This document shows, in pieces, positions 31,178 through 41,047 of a DNA stretch of 64,000 bases (position 1 is its first letter; each line of letters starts with the position of its first letter). This stretch comes from Bacillota bacterium. Lineage in GTDB: Bacteria; Bacillota; Bacilli; Paenibacillales; NBRC-103111. Made by a program: the position numbers and the translations under genes. Below the pieces are notes generated by a model. The model did not search any database and had not been told where the DNA came from. It saw only the letters and a program-made list of their open reading frames with translations. The stretch is from NCBI GenBank assembly GCA_023386955.1, contig JAEWIS010000033.1, forward strand, positions 1 through 64,000, in the 5' to 3' direction.

Positions 31178-32848
31178 TTGAACAAACCCCAAAAAGCCTT
31201 AAGCCGTGCCATGGCCCAAATGCGGAGCTGGAGCTGGCTGAAGCGGACTTATGCTGCTATATTTGCAATTGGCTTTATGATATCGAGCTTTTTGTTTTTG
31301 ACACCTACGGGGGAAGCATCCCGGGAATGGATGGCGCAGACGGTTATCACTACCCAGCACCGATCCTGGGCCTGGATGTTCGTCGGCGGGGAGAAGCGGG
31401 ACCGTATGGTGGCCCAGCTTCACCTGGACCGTGAGCTTATGGGCACCGAACGCCAGAATTTCGGCATGATTAATGTCGGGAACGGCCACAAAACGGTGAA
31501 GCGGTCGGCTGAAGAGCTGATCAAGGTGGAGGATATTTCCGCCCCTCTGTGGAAAGGCAAAAAAATGTACGTGTATGACCCCCGCGCTATCCGCGTGGTG
31601 GTGCCGTCCAAAAGCGGCGAAGGCGAACGTATCTCCTCCATGGTGGAGCGGACCGGCGCCTACGCCGGTATTAACGGCGGCGGATTCGTGGATCCCGACG
31701 GTTTGGGCAACGGTTTTGCACCCATCGGCTTTATTATTTCGGGCGGGGAGATTCTGTATACGGACCAGGACGGCAGCATCGCCCAGCACGTAGTAGGCTT
31801 CACCAAAGAAGGTGTGCTTGTTGTCGGCAAATATACCATTGACCAGCTCCTGGAGATGGGAATTTCCGAGGCGGTTATGTTTTACCCGCGGGTCATTGCC
31901 AACGGCAAGGGCCTGATAACCTCCGGTGACGGCGGCTGGGGCCGCGGCCCGCGGACGGCCATCGGCCAGAAGGAGGACGGCACCGTGGTGATTATGGTCA
32001 TCGACGGCCGCCAGACCCACAGTGTGGGTGCCACCTTGAAGGAACTCCAGGATTTGATGCTGGAGGAGGGTGTGGTGAATGCCGGGTTCCTGGATGGCGG
32101 CGCCTCCTCGGAGCTGGTTACCCATACGGACGGGCTGATTACCAAACCCTCCAGCCGTTACGGAGAACGCCGTCTTCCTTCGGCCTTGCTGGTATTCGGC
32201 AATCCTGATGAATATGTGCCCAACAACCCGTGGGACGGGGTAACGAATATTGATCCGGGCGGCGCTTATGACCACCCGGACTTCCTGAAGGAGCAGGCGG
32301 AGAACAAGAACAAGCCCAAACCCTCCGTCTCCCCTTCCGCTTCAACCTCGGCAACGCCGAAGCCTGATAAAAGCACGGAGCCCAGCTCCTCGGCATCCGG
32401 TAAACCGGCTTCGCCGAATACCTCCGGCTCGCCCGGAGCCGGCAGCCCTTCCGGCGGCACACCCGCAGGCGGCGGAAGCGGCACTCCTACTGCTCCGGCT
32501 AATTCTGCCGGAGCAGGCACGGGCGGCACCGCAAGCCCCGGCGCCAGTGCAGGCGCGGGAGCAGGCGGTACCACCGCCACGCCCGGAACGGGCGCCAGTG
32601 CGACGCCGAAGCCGTCCTCTTCGGCGGGAGCCGGGGCAGGGGCGTCGGTGCAGCCTTCTGTGAAGGCGACCTCCACCGCGTCCCCCGGTGATGTGAAGCT
32701 GCCCGGCGCTTCCGCTGGGCAGCAAAGCGATGCCGCCGGCGTTGCGAAGCCTACGGCGCCGACAGCCACCACAGGCGGCGCCGGCACGGGCGCAGCCGGC
32801 AGCGGCGGTTCCCCGGCAGCAGCAGCCAATGCCGGGAACGGCGGTTAA
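31178..32848 (+). CDS. Membrane-anchored phosphodiester glycosidase (NAGPA)-domain protein with low-complexity tail
   Basis: This 556-residue protein starts at TTG 31178, 7 bases after GGGAGAG, with a TG-N-TAAAAT box near 31130. A single N-terminal membrane anchor (AAIFAIGFMISSFLFL, residues ~26-42) precedes the NAGPA-type domain. That domain has INGGGF, PIGFIISGGEIL, a GRGPRTAIGQKEDGTVVIMVIDGR block and GFLDGGASSEL. Such domains hydrolyse phosphodiester-linked sugars and occur in exopolysaccharide and wall-modifying proteins. From about residue 370 the protein is Ala/Gly/Ser/Pro/Thr-rich low complexity, probably an extended wall-spanning tail. There is no SLH or sortase motif. A strong terminator follows. 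Confidence 0.88.
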   Translation: MNKPQKALSRAMAQMRSWSWLKRTYAAIFAIGFMISSFLFLTPTGEASREWMAQTVITTQHRSWAWMFVGGEKRDRMVAQLHLDRELMGTERQNFGMINVGNGHKTVKRSAEELIKVEDISAPLWKGKKMYVYDPRAIRVVVPSKSGEGERISSMVERTGAYAGINGGGFVDPDGLGNGFAPIGFIISGGEILYTDQDGSIAQHVVGFTKEGVLVVGKYTIDQLLEMGISEAVMFYPRVIANGKGLITSGDGGWGRGPRTAIGQKEDGTVVIMVIDGRQTHSVGATLKELQDLMLEEGVVNAGFLDGGASSELVTHTDGLITKPSSRYGERRLPSALLVFGNPDEYVPNNPWDGVTNIDPGGAYDHPDFLKEQAENKNKPKPSVSPSASTSATPKPDKSTEPSSSASGKPASPNTSGSPGAGSPSGGTPAGGGSGTPTAPANSAGAGTGGTASPGASAGAGAGGTTATPGTGASATPKPSSSAGAGAGASVQPSVKATSTASPGDVKLPGASAGQQSDAAGVAKPTAPTATTGGAGTGAAGSGGSPAAAANAGNGG

Positions 32849-32854
32849 CTGCAA

Positions 32855-32891
32855 CACCCCCATCCTCCTGCAGCTGCAGAGGATGGGGGTG
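32855..32891 (+). terminator. Rho-independent terminator
   Basis: A 13-bp perfect stem pairs CACCCCCATCCTC (32855-32867) with its complement at 32879-32891, with a CTGCAG-rich inner loop and a T-rich tail. It is just after the glycosidase-domain gene. Confidence 0.9.
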
Positions 32892-32984
32892 TTTGTTGTT
32901 ATGTGTGTGCGGCCTCTTGCATATTCAAACTTTGTGTCCTATAGGGACGCACGTGTAGGAACGTTACTCCCAACCTCTTCCGAA

Positions 32985-33165
32985 ATGCATATGTGCATCT
33001 ATTGGGTAAACAAACCTTCAATTTTACGGTCTATCCTGCAAAAGTGCAGTTATTTCCGTCAGATGGGAGCAAGCTGCCCCACGCGGCGGAAAATAGATGC
33101 ATTTTTGCATTTGGGGTGCTTGGAGAGGTGCAATTCCAGCAGAATAGATGCACTTTTGCAGGATA
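32985..33165. repeat. Cluster of four related short repeats (two direct, two inverted)
   Basis: The consensus is TATCCTGCAAAAGTGCATC followed by TATTTTCC. Plus-oriented copies are at 32985-33003 (partial) and 33032-33057. Minus-oriented copies are at 33088-33112 and 33140-33165. The inner pair and the outer pair can each form hairpins. No gene fits here: the frame at 32730-33266 runs out of the glycosidase tail and has no support. Confidence 0.7.
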
Positions 33166-33243
33166 AGGTTGGTGGAAGTTCGAAAAGCATTTGTGGGCGC
33201 CAAACAACAATTTTAGCGAATTGCATGTTCAACCTTTACTTTA

Positions 33244-34360
33244 GGGCGTGTCTGAAAACTCGTTGAAGGCATCTTTCATCGCCTTTTCGTCCCTTACTGC
33301 GTTATTTCACGTCCCGTCTGTTAGACGTGGGAACGCCTACTATCCCCTTTGTAATCAGCTCTCCACTCGTTTCCTCTCCCCTTCCTCCCACACCCGTATG
33401 GTATAATGTCATCACGTGCTTATATGCTGTCTGCCGGGAGGCCAACAATATCATGAACAATATAGGAGAGTTTGAGTTCCAGACGTACCCTCCACATGCC
33501 TTAATGGATTTGAAGTTTTATTATTGCGGAACGGAAAACTGTGTGCCCGGCCACTCGGTGGGACCGATGCTTAGGGACTACTATAAGATTCACTATATCC
33601 ACAGCGGAACGGGGATATACTCCACAGGCGGCCAGACTTATAAGCTGGAGGCCGGACAAGGGTTTCTGGTGTTTCCGGAGGAGCTCTCCTACTATTGCGC
33701 GGACAAGGAGGAGCCCTGGACGTATTCCTGGGTAGCGTTCAACGGCCTGCAGGTGGAGCAGATTCTGAAGCAGTCCGCGCTGTCTGTAACTTGTCCCGTG
33801 TTCGATATAGCCCATCATGACGAGTATATCCGCAGCTGCTTCATCGAGATGTTCAAAGCCGACGAACCCGGCTTTAACCGGGAGCTGCGCCTTCAGGGAG
33901 CCCTTTATTCCTTTCTGGCCGCTATTCTGAGCCCGGACCGGAGCAGCCGCAGCCGGGAGGATATGCAGGCCCACTATATCAGCCGCGTCATCTCCCTCAT
34001 CCAGCAAAACTACGCCACCCACGTGCATATTGAGACCATCGCCCAAACCCTGGGCCTAAACCGCAAGTACCTGTCCAAGATGTTCAAGCAGGAGATGGGC
34101 ATTACGCCTCAGCAGTACCTCATCCAGTTCCGGATGAACCGGGCCTGCGAGCTGCTGCAGAATCCGATCCTGACCGTCGGGGAGGTTGCCTCCAGTGTCG
34201 GGTACGCGGATCAGCTGCTTTTCTCCAAGATCTTCAAACGCACAATGGCGGTATCCCCAAGGGAATACCGCCAGAGCAGATTGGCGGAGCTAAGCCCCGC
34301 CGCTTATTAGCACGAAAATGAGGGTATTAGCTGCTCCCCTCTGAGTTTTCAGACACACCC
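33244..34360. mobile_element. AraC gene bracketed by transposon-like terminal inverted repeats, no transposase
   Basis: GGGCGTGTCTGAAAACTC at 33244-33261 is mirrored by GAGTTTTCAGACACACCC at 34343-34360, with one mismatch in 18. TA flanks both outer ends, a possible target duplication. The only gene inside is an AraC-type regulator. The right end abuts hemL, whose TAG stop is made from the flanking TA plus the first base of the repeat. The layout fits a mobile insertion cassette or a decayed insertion sequence whose transposase was replaced. Confidence 0.6.
33453..34310 (+). CDS. AraC-family regulator with cupin N-terminus
   Basis: This protein of about 285 residues starts at ATG 33453 (GGGAGG 11 bases before). 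The longer frame to 33327 runs into repeat DNA. An extended -10 (TGGTATAAT, TATAAT at 33402-33407) lies 46 bases upstream. The N-terminal half has the AraC_binding cupin pattern (GTGIYSTGGQTYKLEAGQGFLVFPEE). The C-terminus has two helix-turn-helix motifs (HIETIAQTLGLNRKYLSKMFKQEMGITPQQYL and TVGEVASSVGYADQLLFSKIFKRTM). Regulators of this build usually sense sugars and control carbohydrate use. No sugar genes are adjacent, which fits an imported cassette. Confidence 0.88.
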   Translation: MNNIGEFEFQTYPPHALMDLKFYYCGTENCVPGHSVGPMLRDYYKIHYIHSGTGIYSTGGQTYKLEAGQGFLVFPEELSYYCADKEEPWTYSWVAFNGLQVEQILKQSALSVTCPVFDIAHHDEYIRSCFIEMFKADEPGFNRELRLQGALYSFLAAILSPDRSSRSREDMQAHYISRVISLIQQNYATHVHIETIAQTLGLNRKYLSKMFKQEMGITPQQYLIQFRMNRACELLQNPILTVGEVASSVGYADQLLFSKIFKRTMAVSPREYRQSRLAELSPAAY

Positions 34361-35658
34361 TAACCCAACGCGCGTTCCAGCGCTTTTCCTTGAGCTTCAA
34401 TGGTCTCCTCAATATCCTCGTCCGTATGGGCGGTGGAGACGAACATCCCCTCAAACTGCGAAGGCGCCAGGCTCACGCCCAAATCCAGCATCGCCGCAAA
34501 ATACCGCCGGAACAGCTCCAGATCGGAGGTTCGTGCTGTTTCGAAGTTGACCACCGGCTCTCGGGTAAAAAACGGACAAACCATGGAGCCGACCCGGTTG
34601 ATGGTCACGGGCGCTCCCAGACGGGCCGCATTCTCCGTAAAGCCTGCCTCCAGCCGGGCTGCCTTCCGGTCCAGCTCGGCATATACCTCTGGCGTCAATA
34701 AAGACAGGGTGGTATAGCCTGCCGTCATGGCCAGCGGATTGCCCGACAGTGTGCCTGCCTGGTAGATAGGGCCGGAGGGAGCCATCCGCTCCACAATCTC
34801 CCGCTTGCCGCCATAAGCGCCAACGGGTAGCCCTCCGCCGATGACCTTGCCCATACAGGTGATATCCGGAGTGACGCCATAGAGCCCTTGTGCGCTATGG
34901 TAGCCCACCCGGAAGCCCGTCATCACCTCATCGAAAATCAGCAGACTGCCGTTTGTTTCCGTCAGCTCACGGAGCCCTTCCAAGAAACCGGGCGCCGGTG
35001 GAACCACACCCATATTCCCGGCAATCGGCTCCACAATAACAGCGGCAATCTCCGACCCAAACTGTGCGAAGGCAAGCTTGGCCGCTTCCAGATCGTTATA
35101 CGGCACGGCAATGGTATTGGCCGCTACACTCTTGGGCACACCCGGACTGTCCGGCAGACCCAGCGTGGCGACGCCGGAACCGGCCTTAATGAGGAGCGAG
35201 TCCCCGTGGCCGTGGTAGCTGCCCTCAAACTTCAGAATCTTGTCCCGTCCAGTGTAGCCCCGCGCCAGCCGCAGGGCGCTCATGGTAGCCTCCGTACCGC
35301 TGTTTACCATCCGCACGATGTCCACAGAAGGCATACGCTCCGCCACCAGCTCGGCCATCCGTACCTCCAGCTCCGTCGGCGCGCCGAAGCTGGTGCCTCT
35401 TTCCGCGGCAGCCTTGATGGCTTCGATGACCTGGGGATGGGCATGTCCAAGAATCAGCGGTCCCCAGGAGCAGATATAGTCGATGAAGCTGTTGCCGTCA
35501 ATATCATAAATCCGGGAGCCAGCCGCCCGATCCACAAACACGGGGGTCAGCCCAACCGATTTGTAGGCCCGAACGGGGCTGTTTACGCCCCCCGGGATCA
35601 CCTGACGCGCCTTTTCGAAGGCTGCTTTGGATTTCTCGTCAATTCTTGCCCGCTGCAT
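34360..35658 (-). CDS. hemL: Glutamate-1-semialdehyde 2,1-aminomutase
   Basis: This PLP enzyme of about 432 residues converts glutamate-1-semialdehyde to 5-aminolevulinate, the product of the C5 route begun by HemA. The catalytic Lys is in [32 protein letters not shown] at the N-terminus and the [16 protein letters not shown] phosphate-binding segment are typical. The start is ATG 35658, 6 bases behind GGGAGAGG (the frame begins at TTG 35664), overlapping the end of the preceding gene by 20 bases. It is the last gene of the hem operon. Its stop codon touches the inverted repeat of the neighbouring mobile-like segment. Confidence 0.96.
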   Translation of the reverse strand: MQRARIDEKSKAAFEKARQVIPGGVNSPVRAYKSVGLTPVFVDRAAGSRIYDIDGNSFIDYICSWGPLILGHAHPQVIEAIKAAAERGTSFGAPTELEVRMAELVAERMPSVDIVRMVNSGTEATMSALRLARGYTGRDKILKFEGSYHGHGDSLLIKAGSGVATLGLPDSPGVPKSVAANTIAVPYNDLEAAKLAFAQFGSEIAAVIVEPIAGNMGVVPPAPGFLEGLRELTETNGSLLIFDEVMTGFRVGYHSAQGLYGVTPDITCMGKVIGGGLPVGAYGGKREIVERMAPSGPIYQAGTLSGNPLAMTAGYTTLSLLTPEVYAELDRKAARLEAGFTENAARLGAPVTINRVGSMVCPFFTREPVVNFETARTSDLELFRRYFAAMLDLGVSLAPSQFEGMFVSTAHTDEDIEETIEAQGKALERALG

Positions 35659-36739
35659 AATCAACCTCTCCCTTTGCCGCCGCTGTTCCGGCTTCCCCCC
35701 GGCGGATTACCTCGTCCTCCCAGGCATCCATTTCCGGAGTGAAATAGGAAACGCGGGTTTTCTTGTACTCCTTGGTAGAATACAGCGTAATCCGCTGGGT
35801 AATGCCTGTCTCATCCTCAATCGCCTGCAGAATGGACTCGCATTCGTCCACGGACCGCCCGTGCACCATCGTAAATATATTGTATGGCCAATCCTCGTAC
35901 ACCGGCCGCAGGTAACAGTGGCTGACCGCCTTGAACTCGGCCATCCGGTACCCGACCTCGTCGGTCCGTTCCGGCGGCACCATCCACACGCCCATCCCGT
36001 TAGCCGTATAACCCGCCTTCCGGTGGTTCAGCACAGCAGAGTAGCGGCGCATTTGTTTTTTGTCCACAAAAGCCTTGGCGCCCTCCAGAAGCTCCTGCAC
36101 CGTCACTCCCGCATTGACAGCCCACTGGTCAAAGGGGCGGGGCACAACAGGCAGATCCTTCTGCAGCTCCCGGATCATCCGGATATCCCGCTCCGTGACC
36201 ACACGGGAGGCCTGACTGCGGTCCTCCTCGCGGTATTGGGGGGCGGCTTTGGTTTTGGTCAGGTCCTGCTTGCCGGACATGTCCAGGTTGACACCGATTT
36301 TGAAAAGCTTCAGAGTCGGCAGCATCCGGATGGCCTCCACCCCGGCCTGCTCACCCAGGATGCGTACGGTTTCCTCCAGCCCCAGTCTGGAATTGGGGGG
36401 TACGGCAAGGGTGAACCACAAATTAAAGCTGTGGTTGCGCTTGTAATTGTGCGTAACCCCGGGATGACGGTTAATGATGGCAGCCGCTTCATCCAGACGC
36501 TCCGGAGCGATGCGTGCCGCCACCAGGCTGGAGGAATAACCTAAGGTCCGTGTATCGAAGATAGCGGAAATCTGCCGGATGGTGCCTTCCTTAAGCGCCC
36601 CGATGCGGGTCATGACTTCCTCTTCCGTCAAACCCGCCCGTTCCCCGATGGCCTGGAAGGGACGCTCCACCAAATCGATGCCTTCCTGCAAAATATTCAA
36701 AATCGCAGCATCCAACTCGTCAATATTGCGTGGTGACAT
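35639..36739 (-). CDS. Fused NirD/NirL (AhbA/AhbB)-type siroheme decarboxylase
   Basis: This 366-residue protein is made of two tandem Lrp/AsnC-like halves, the architecture of fused siroheme decarboxylase subunits. Each half has a winged-helix region followed by an active-site segment: [14 protein letters not shown] in the first half, and [22 protein letters not shown] in the second. In the alternative heme route and in heme d1 synthesis, AhbA/B or NirDL/GH removes two acetate carboxyls from siroheme to give 12,18-didecarboxysiroheme (known). It lies between hemB and hemL, with siroheme-making genes (cobA-hemD, sirC-like) in the same operon, which fits that substrate. The start is ATG 36739, 5 bases after AGGAGGGG. 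Its physiological role here is unproven; a regulator is the alternative. Confidence 0.82.
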   Translation of the reverse strand: MSPRNIDELDAAILNILQEGIDLVERPFQAIGERAGLTEEEVMTRIGALKEGTIRQISAIFDTRTLGYSSSLVAARIAPERLDEAAAIINRHPGVTHNYKRNHSFNLWFTLAVPPNSRLGLEETVRILGEQAGVEAIRMLPTLKLFKIGVNLDMSGKQDLTKTKAAPQYREEDRSQASRVVTERDIRMIRELQKDLPVVPRPFDQWAVNAGVTVQELLEGAKAFVDKKQMRRYSAVLNHRKAGYTANGMGVWMVPPERTDEVGYRMAEFKAVSHCYLRPVYEDWPYNIFTMVHGRSVDECESILQAIEDETGITQRITLYSTKEYKKTRVSYFTPEMDAWEDEVIRRGEAGTAAAKGEVDYAAGKN

Positions 36740-36774
36740 GTCCACCCCTCCTATCTGGAAATAACTGCTCGGTG

Positions 36775-37782
36775 CTAATTTCTTGGCAGCTCCTTAAGCC
36801 ACCTTGCCACATCCTTGGCGAAATAGGTCAGGATCACATCGGCTCCGGCCCGTTTCATACCGGTCAGCATCTCCAGCACCACCGACTTTTCGTCGATCCA
36901 GCCCTGTGCGGCGGCAGCCTTCACCATGGAATATTCACCGCTGACATTATAGGCTACTACCGGCAGATCAAAGCTTTCCTTCAACAGCCGGATCACATCC
37001 ATATACGCCAGCGCCGGCTTCACCATCAGGAAATCTGCGCCCTCCACCACGTCGGACTCCGCTTCCCGCAAGGCTTCCCGGACATTGGCCGGGTCCATCT
37101 GATAGGTCCGCCGGTCTCCGAATTGGGGGGCGGAATGGGCGGCCTCCCGGAAGGGGCCGTAGAAGGCTGAGGCATACTTGACGGCGTAGGACATCACCGG
37201 CACATGCCGGAAGCCCGCTTCATCAAGGCCTGTCCGGATCGCATGGACGAAGCCGTCCATCATATTGGACGGAGCAATGATGTCCGCTCCCGCCTGGGCC
37301 TGGGAAACAGCCGTTGCCACCAGAAACTCCAGGCTGGCGTCATTATCCACCTCCGCCTGACCCAGCACCTCATTATGATGAACCACGCCGCAATGCCCGT
37401 GGCTGGTAAACTGGCACAGGCACGTATCCGCAATCACCAGAAGCTGCGGGTGGCGCTGCTTAATATAACGGGTGGCTTCCTGCACAATCCCGTGTTCATG
37501 GTAGGCTCCTGAGCCGCATTCATCCTTGTGCTCCGGCACCCCGAACAGCAGAATGCCCTGAATGCCCAGCTCCACAATCTCATCCAGCTCACTAGTCAGC
37601 ATATCCAACGACAGATGATATACACCTGGCATGGAAGGGATTTCCTCGCGGATGCCGGTTCCCGGAACAGCGAACAGCGGATAAATCAGATCATGTACCG
37701 AAAGCGCATGCTCGCGCACAAGATTGCGGATAGCCGTATTGCCGCGCAGCCGGCGGTGGCGGATCAAGGGAAAGCTCATCAT
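36775..37782 (-). CDS. hemB: Delta-aminolevulinic acid dehydratase (porphobilinogen synthase)
   Basis: This 335-residue TIM barrel condenses two 5-aminolevulinate molecules to porphobilinogen. The metal-binding Cys segment [16 protein letters not shown] and the Schiff-base lysines in [18 protein letters not shown] and [13 protein letters not shown] are all present. ATG 37782 follows AAGGAG. It is sixth in the order hemA, sirC-like, hemC, cobA-hemD, hemB. Confidence 0.97.
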   Translation of the reverse strand: MMSFPLIRHRRLRGNTAIRNLVREHALSVHDLIYPLFAVPGTGIREEIPSMPGVYHLSLDMLTSELDEIVELGIQGILLFGVPEHKDECGSGAYHEHGIVQEATRYIKQRHPQLLVIADTCLCQFTSHGHCGVVHHNEVLGQAEVDNDASLEFLVATAVSQAQAGADIIAPSNMMDGFVHAIRTGLDEAGFRHVPVMSYAVKYASAFYGPFREAAHSAPQFGDRRTYQMDPANVREALREAESDVVEGADFLMVKPALAYMDVIRLLKESFDLPVVAYNVSGEYSMVKAAAAQGWIDEKSVVLEMLTGMKRAGADVILTYFAKDVARWLKELPRN

Positions 37783-37812
37783 GCAAGACTCCTTTTTTAT
37801 ATGAAATGAGGT

Positions 37813-39366
37813 CTACAGTCGGGAGAGAGTGTCCACCAACGAATCGATGGTTGCTTCGGCAGCCATCGCATCCACACGCAGGCCAAACTTGCGGACGGTA
37901 TCCGCCGTCAGCGGGCCGATGCATACGATAGCGGATTTGGCGAGTAAGGCGGCAGGTTCAGCAACACCCGCTTTACGCAGAATAGTGAAGAGATTATCCA
38001 CCGTGGAGGAGCTGGTGAAGGTAATCACATGGATGTCCCCGCTGCGGAGCTGCTCCAGCACCTCATCGGACCGGTCATCCTCCAACACGGTTTCATACAC
38101 ATCCACCTCTGTCACGCCTAACCCCAATTCCTTCAGCTTCACTGGCAAATAATCCCGGGCAATATCCGACCGTGGCAAAAGTGCCCTTTGGCCCGGAAAA
38201 AGCTGGGGCAGGATAGCGTCCAAAAGCCCCTCCCCTTGGAATTTAGCCGGAAGGCGTTCCGCCATAATTCCCCGTTCCGCCAGCAACTCCGCGGTTTTGG
38301 GACCGACTGCCGCCACCTTGGCTTTATGCATGGTGCGAATGTCCACACCCAACTGCTGCAGCCGCCGGAAAAAGTAGCTGACCCCATTGGGGCTGGTGAA
38401 CAGCACCCAATCGTAATCCCCCAGCCGGCCCAGCGCCTCATCCAGCGCGGCCCGGACCTCCGGGGCCTCCGGTTCCTGCAGGCGGATCACCGGAAATTCC
38501 ACCGCTTCGCCGCCCAGCTCGTCAATTTGCTCCGCCAAGGCGCTGGATTGGCTGCGGGCCCGGGTGACCAGCACCCGTTTGCCGAACAGAGGCTTTTTCT
38601 CATACCAGCTCAAGGTTTCCCGGAGCTTTACTACCTCGCCGACAATAATGATGGCAGGGGACTGAAAATCCGCTTCCCTGGCCTGCTCCACAATGGTAGC
38701 AAGGGTGCCGGTCAGAGTCTGCTGCTCCGGCCGGGTTCCCCATCGGATCAGCGCCACCGGAGTTTCCGCGGCACGTCCGTTTGTAACAAGTGACTCGCAT
38801 ATGTAAGGAAGATTGGCAATGCCCATCAGGAAAATGCTGGTGCCGGTGGCGGTGGCAAGCTTCTTCCAATCATGGCTGCTTTCCGTCTTCGCCGGATCCT
38901 CATGCCCGGTAATAATCTCCAGTGACGAGGTATAGTCCCGGTGTGTGACGGGGATACCCGCATAAGCCGGGACCGCGATAGCCGAGGTAATGCCGGGCAC
39001 AATCTCGAAGGGCACTCCCTCCGCGGCCAGCAGCTCCGCTTCCTCCCCCACCCGGCCGAAAATACTGGGGTCTCCCCCTTTAAGCCGGGCTACGGTTTTG
39101 CCGCTCAGGGCCAAATCCGCAAGCAGGCGGTTAATCTCCTCCTGGCGCAGGGTATGCCGGTCCGGGAGCTTGCCCACGTAGATCTTCTCCGCTCCCGGCT
39201 TCATATAACGCAAAAGACGGGGGTTGGCAAGCCGGTCATATACCACTGTGTCCGCCTTGGCGATACATTCCGCACCGCGGACGGTAATCAGCTTGGGATC
39301 TCCAGGTCCGGCCCCGATAAGGTACACGGTACCCTTGCGGTTCAAAGGCTGTTGTTCCTTATTCAT
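37813..39366 (-). CDS. cobA-hemD: Uroporphyrinogen-III C-methyltransferase / uroporphyrinogen-III synthase fusion
   Basis: This 517-residue bifunctional protein has residues ~12-250 as an SAM-dependent uroporphyrinogen-III methyltransferase (YLIGAGPGDPKLITVRG, VVYDRL, LKGGDPSIFGRVGEEAELL, GITSAIAVPAYAGIPVTHRDY). Residues ~265-515 are uroporphyrinogen-III synthase (VLVTRARSQSSALAEQI, WVLFTSPNGVSYFF, HVITFTSSSTVDNLF). The first half diverts uroporphyrinogen III to precorrin-2, and the second half makes uroporphyrinogen III from hydroxymethylbilane. The fusion therefore couples heme supply to the siroheme branch. The start is ATG 39366, 8 bases behind GAGGAG, overlapping the end of hemC. Confidence 0.95.
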   Translation of the reverse strand: MNKEQQPLNRKGTVYLIGAGPGDPKLITVRGAECIAKADTVVYDRLANPRLLRYMKPGAEKIYVGKLPDRHTLRQEEINRLLADLALSGKTVARLKGGDPSIFGRVGEEAELLAAEGVPFEIVPGITSAIAVPAYAGIPVTHRDYTSSLEIITGHEDPAKTESSHDWKKLATATGTSIFLMGIANLPYICESLVTNGRAAETPVALIRWGTRPEQQTLTGTLATIVEQAREADFQSPAIIIVGEVVKLRETLSWYEKKPLFGKRVLVTRARSQSSALAEQIDELGGEAVEFPVIRLQEPEAPEVRAALDEALGRLGDYDWVLFTSPNGVSYFFRRLQQLGVDIRTMHKAKVAAVGPKTAELLAERGIMAERLPAKFQGEGLLDAILPQLFPGQRALLPRSDIARDYLPVKLKELGLGVTEVDVYETVLEDDRSDEVLEQLRSGDIHVITFTSSSTVDNLFTILRKAGVAEPAALLAKSAIVCIGPLTADTVRKFGLRVDAMAAEATIDSLVDTLSRL

Positions 39367-40300
39367 GCGCTTCACTCCTCACCTTCGCCAGGATCCGGTC
39401 GGCTCCCCGGCTGATCAATGTCCCGGCTAACCGGCTGCCCATTGCTTCGGGATCATGTCCCGTAAGGGTATCCCTCAGCAGAACGCTGCCATCCGGTTCC
39501 CCCACCATGCCGGTAAGGGAAAGCTGGCCATCGGGAAGAAAGACAGCATACGCCCCAATAGGCACCTGGCAGCCTCCCTGCAGTGTATCCAAAAAGCTGC
39601 GTTCCGCCGCCACCGCCCGGCGGGTCTCCTCGTGGGTAACCGCAGCCAGCAGCTCCAGGATAATGGCATCCGCGCTGCGGCATTCAATGGCCAATGCGCC
39701 TTGGCCGACGGCAGGCAGACACAGCTCCGGCTCCAGATATTCCGTGACCCGGTTTTGCCAGCCCATCCGGTGCAGACCCGCTGCAGCCAGAATGACCGCA
39801 TCCATCTCTCCGGCATCCAGCCTGCGCAGCCGGGAATCTATGTTGCCGCGAAGCACCTCCATAACCAGATCGGGCCGGGCCGCCTTCAGCTGGCATGCCC
39901 GCCGCAGGCTGGAGGTTCCTACACGCGCCCCATTGGGCAAGGCTTCGAAGCCACCGCCGCTCCGGGTGATGAGGCAGTCCCTGGGGTCCTCACGAGGGGG
40001 CACCCCACCGATGACCAACCCCTCGGGGAGCTCTGCCGGCATGTCCTTCATGCTATGTATAGCCAGATCAATCTCTTCCTCCAGAAGAGCATGTTCAATT
40101 TCCTTGACAAACAGGCCTTTACCGCCAACCTTAGACAAGGAAACATCCAAAATCCGGTCACCCTTGGTCACAATTTTCTTCAGCTCAAACTCGGCCTCCA
40201 CCCCGGTCCTGCGAGCCGCTTCCCGCAGCAGCTCCACCACCTGTCCGCTTTGGGTCAGCGCCAAGGCGCTCTGCCGGGTACCGATTACAATTTTGCGCAT
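39359..40300 (-). CDS. hemC: Porphobilinogen deaminase (hydroxymethylbilane synthase)
   Basis: This 313-residue enzyme links four porphobilinogens into hydroxymethylbilane. MRKIVIGTRQSALALTQS, IHSMKDMPAEL, TSSLRRACQL and the dipyrromethane-cofactor Cys in LQGGCQVPIGAYA are diagnostic. The start is ATG 40300, 6 bases after GGAGG. The open frame continues to 40375 but only as an overlap with the upstream gene. It overlaps the sirC-like gene by 16 bases. Confidence 0.97.
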   Translation of the reverse strand: MRKIVIGTRQSALALTQSGQVVELLREAARRTGVEAEFELKKIVTKGDRILDVSLSKVGGKGLFVKEIEHALLEEEIDLAIHSMKDMPAELPEGLVIGGVPPREDPRDCLITRSGGGFEALPNGARVGTSSLRRACQLKAARPDLVMEVLRGNIDSRLRRLDAGEMDAVILAAAGLHRMGWQNRVTEYLEPELCLPAVGQGALAIECRSADAIILELLAAVTHEETRRAVAAERSFLDTLQGGCQVPIGAYAVFLPDGQLSLTGMVGEPDGSVLLRDTLTGHDPEAMGSRLAGTLISRGADRILAKVRSEAHE

Positions 40301-40971
40301 GCTTCTCCTCCGTCGGGAGAAGCCGGTCCGGACGGAGGACAACCATCCATCTGGCTCATCACGCGGCTTCTCCATTCTTCAAATTCACCGTTTTTGATTT
40401 TCTCCAGCACATTCTCCTGCAGAACGGAGCGGTACAGCTCCTGCCTCGCCCGGGTATCCTGCACCCGCTCCTGGGTGCGCAGACGAAATTCGCTTAAGAA
40501 ATCCAGGTAGGTCTCATACTCCTCACCGAAGCAGGCCTCAATCTGACGTCTAACGGAAGCGGCAACGGACGGACTGGCGCCCAGAGTGGACACGGCAATG
40601 ACCAGCTTGCCTCTGCGCACAACGGAGGGGACAATAAAGTCCCCCAGCTCCGGCCGCTCCACCATATTGACGGCACGGTTATGTCGGCGTGCCAGCTCCA
40701 GCACCGCATCGTTGACGCCGGCATCATCAGTGGCGGCAACAACCAGGTACATCCCTTCCTGGTCCCCGGGCAAATACGCCCGCTCCACCGCCTCCAGCAC
40801 ACCCTCTTCCGCCCATTGTCTAATGGCTCCGGTTATGCTCGGGCTGACTACCCTTACCTTCGCCTTCGCCTCCATCAGCGAGGCAATCCGCCGCTCCGCA
40901 ACCGGGCCGCCGCCTACAACCAGGCAGGGCTTGTCCTCCAGCCGCAGCAGCACGGGGAAATATCCTTCCAT
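40285..40971 (-). CDS. Precorrin-2 dehydrogenase (SirC/CysG-N-like)
   Basis: This 228-residue protein has an NAD-binding motif in KPCLVVGGGPVAERRIASLMEAKAKVRVV and the CysG-N-type sequences NRAVNMVERPELGDFIVPSVVRRGKLVIAVSTLGASPSVA. It oxidises precorrin-2 to sirohydrochlorin. Some members also insert iron, but the CysG/Met8-type ferrochelatase activity cannot be judged here. It occupies the place that hemX has in Bacillus subtilis, between hemA and hemC, so no HemX-like membrane protein is seen in this operon. Confidence 0.9.
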   Translation of the reverse strand: MEGYFPVLLRLEDKPCLVVGGGPVAERRIASLMEAKAKVRVVSPSITGAIRQWAEEGVLEAVERAYLPGDQEGMYLVVAATDDAGVNDAVLELARRHNRAVNMVERPELGDFIVPSVVRRGKLVIAVSTLGASPSVAASVRRQIEACFGEEYETYLDFLSEFRLRTQERVQDTRARQELYRSVLQENVLEKIKNGEFEEWRSRVMSQMDGCPPSGPASPDGGEACAKL

Positions 40972-41047
40972 GCCGGCTCACATCCACATCCCATGATGAA
41001 AATCCTATCAGGAAAAGCCCCATAATGGCAAAAGAAACGGGTCCGCC

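Noticed and set aside
32730..33266. 178-codon frame after the glycosidase-domain gene
   Set aside because: It begins inside that gene's low-complexity tail in another frame, crosses a strong terminator and the short-repeat cluster, and has no ribosome site.
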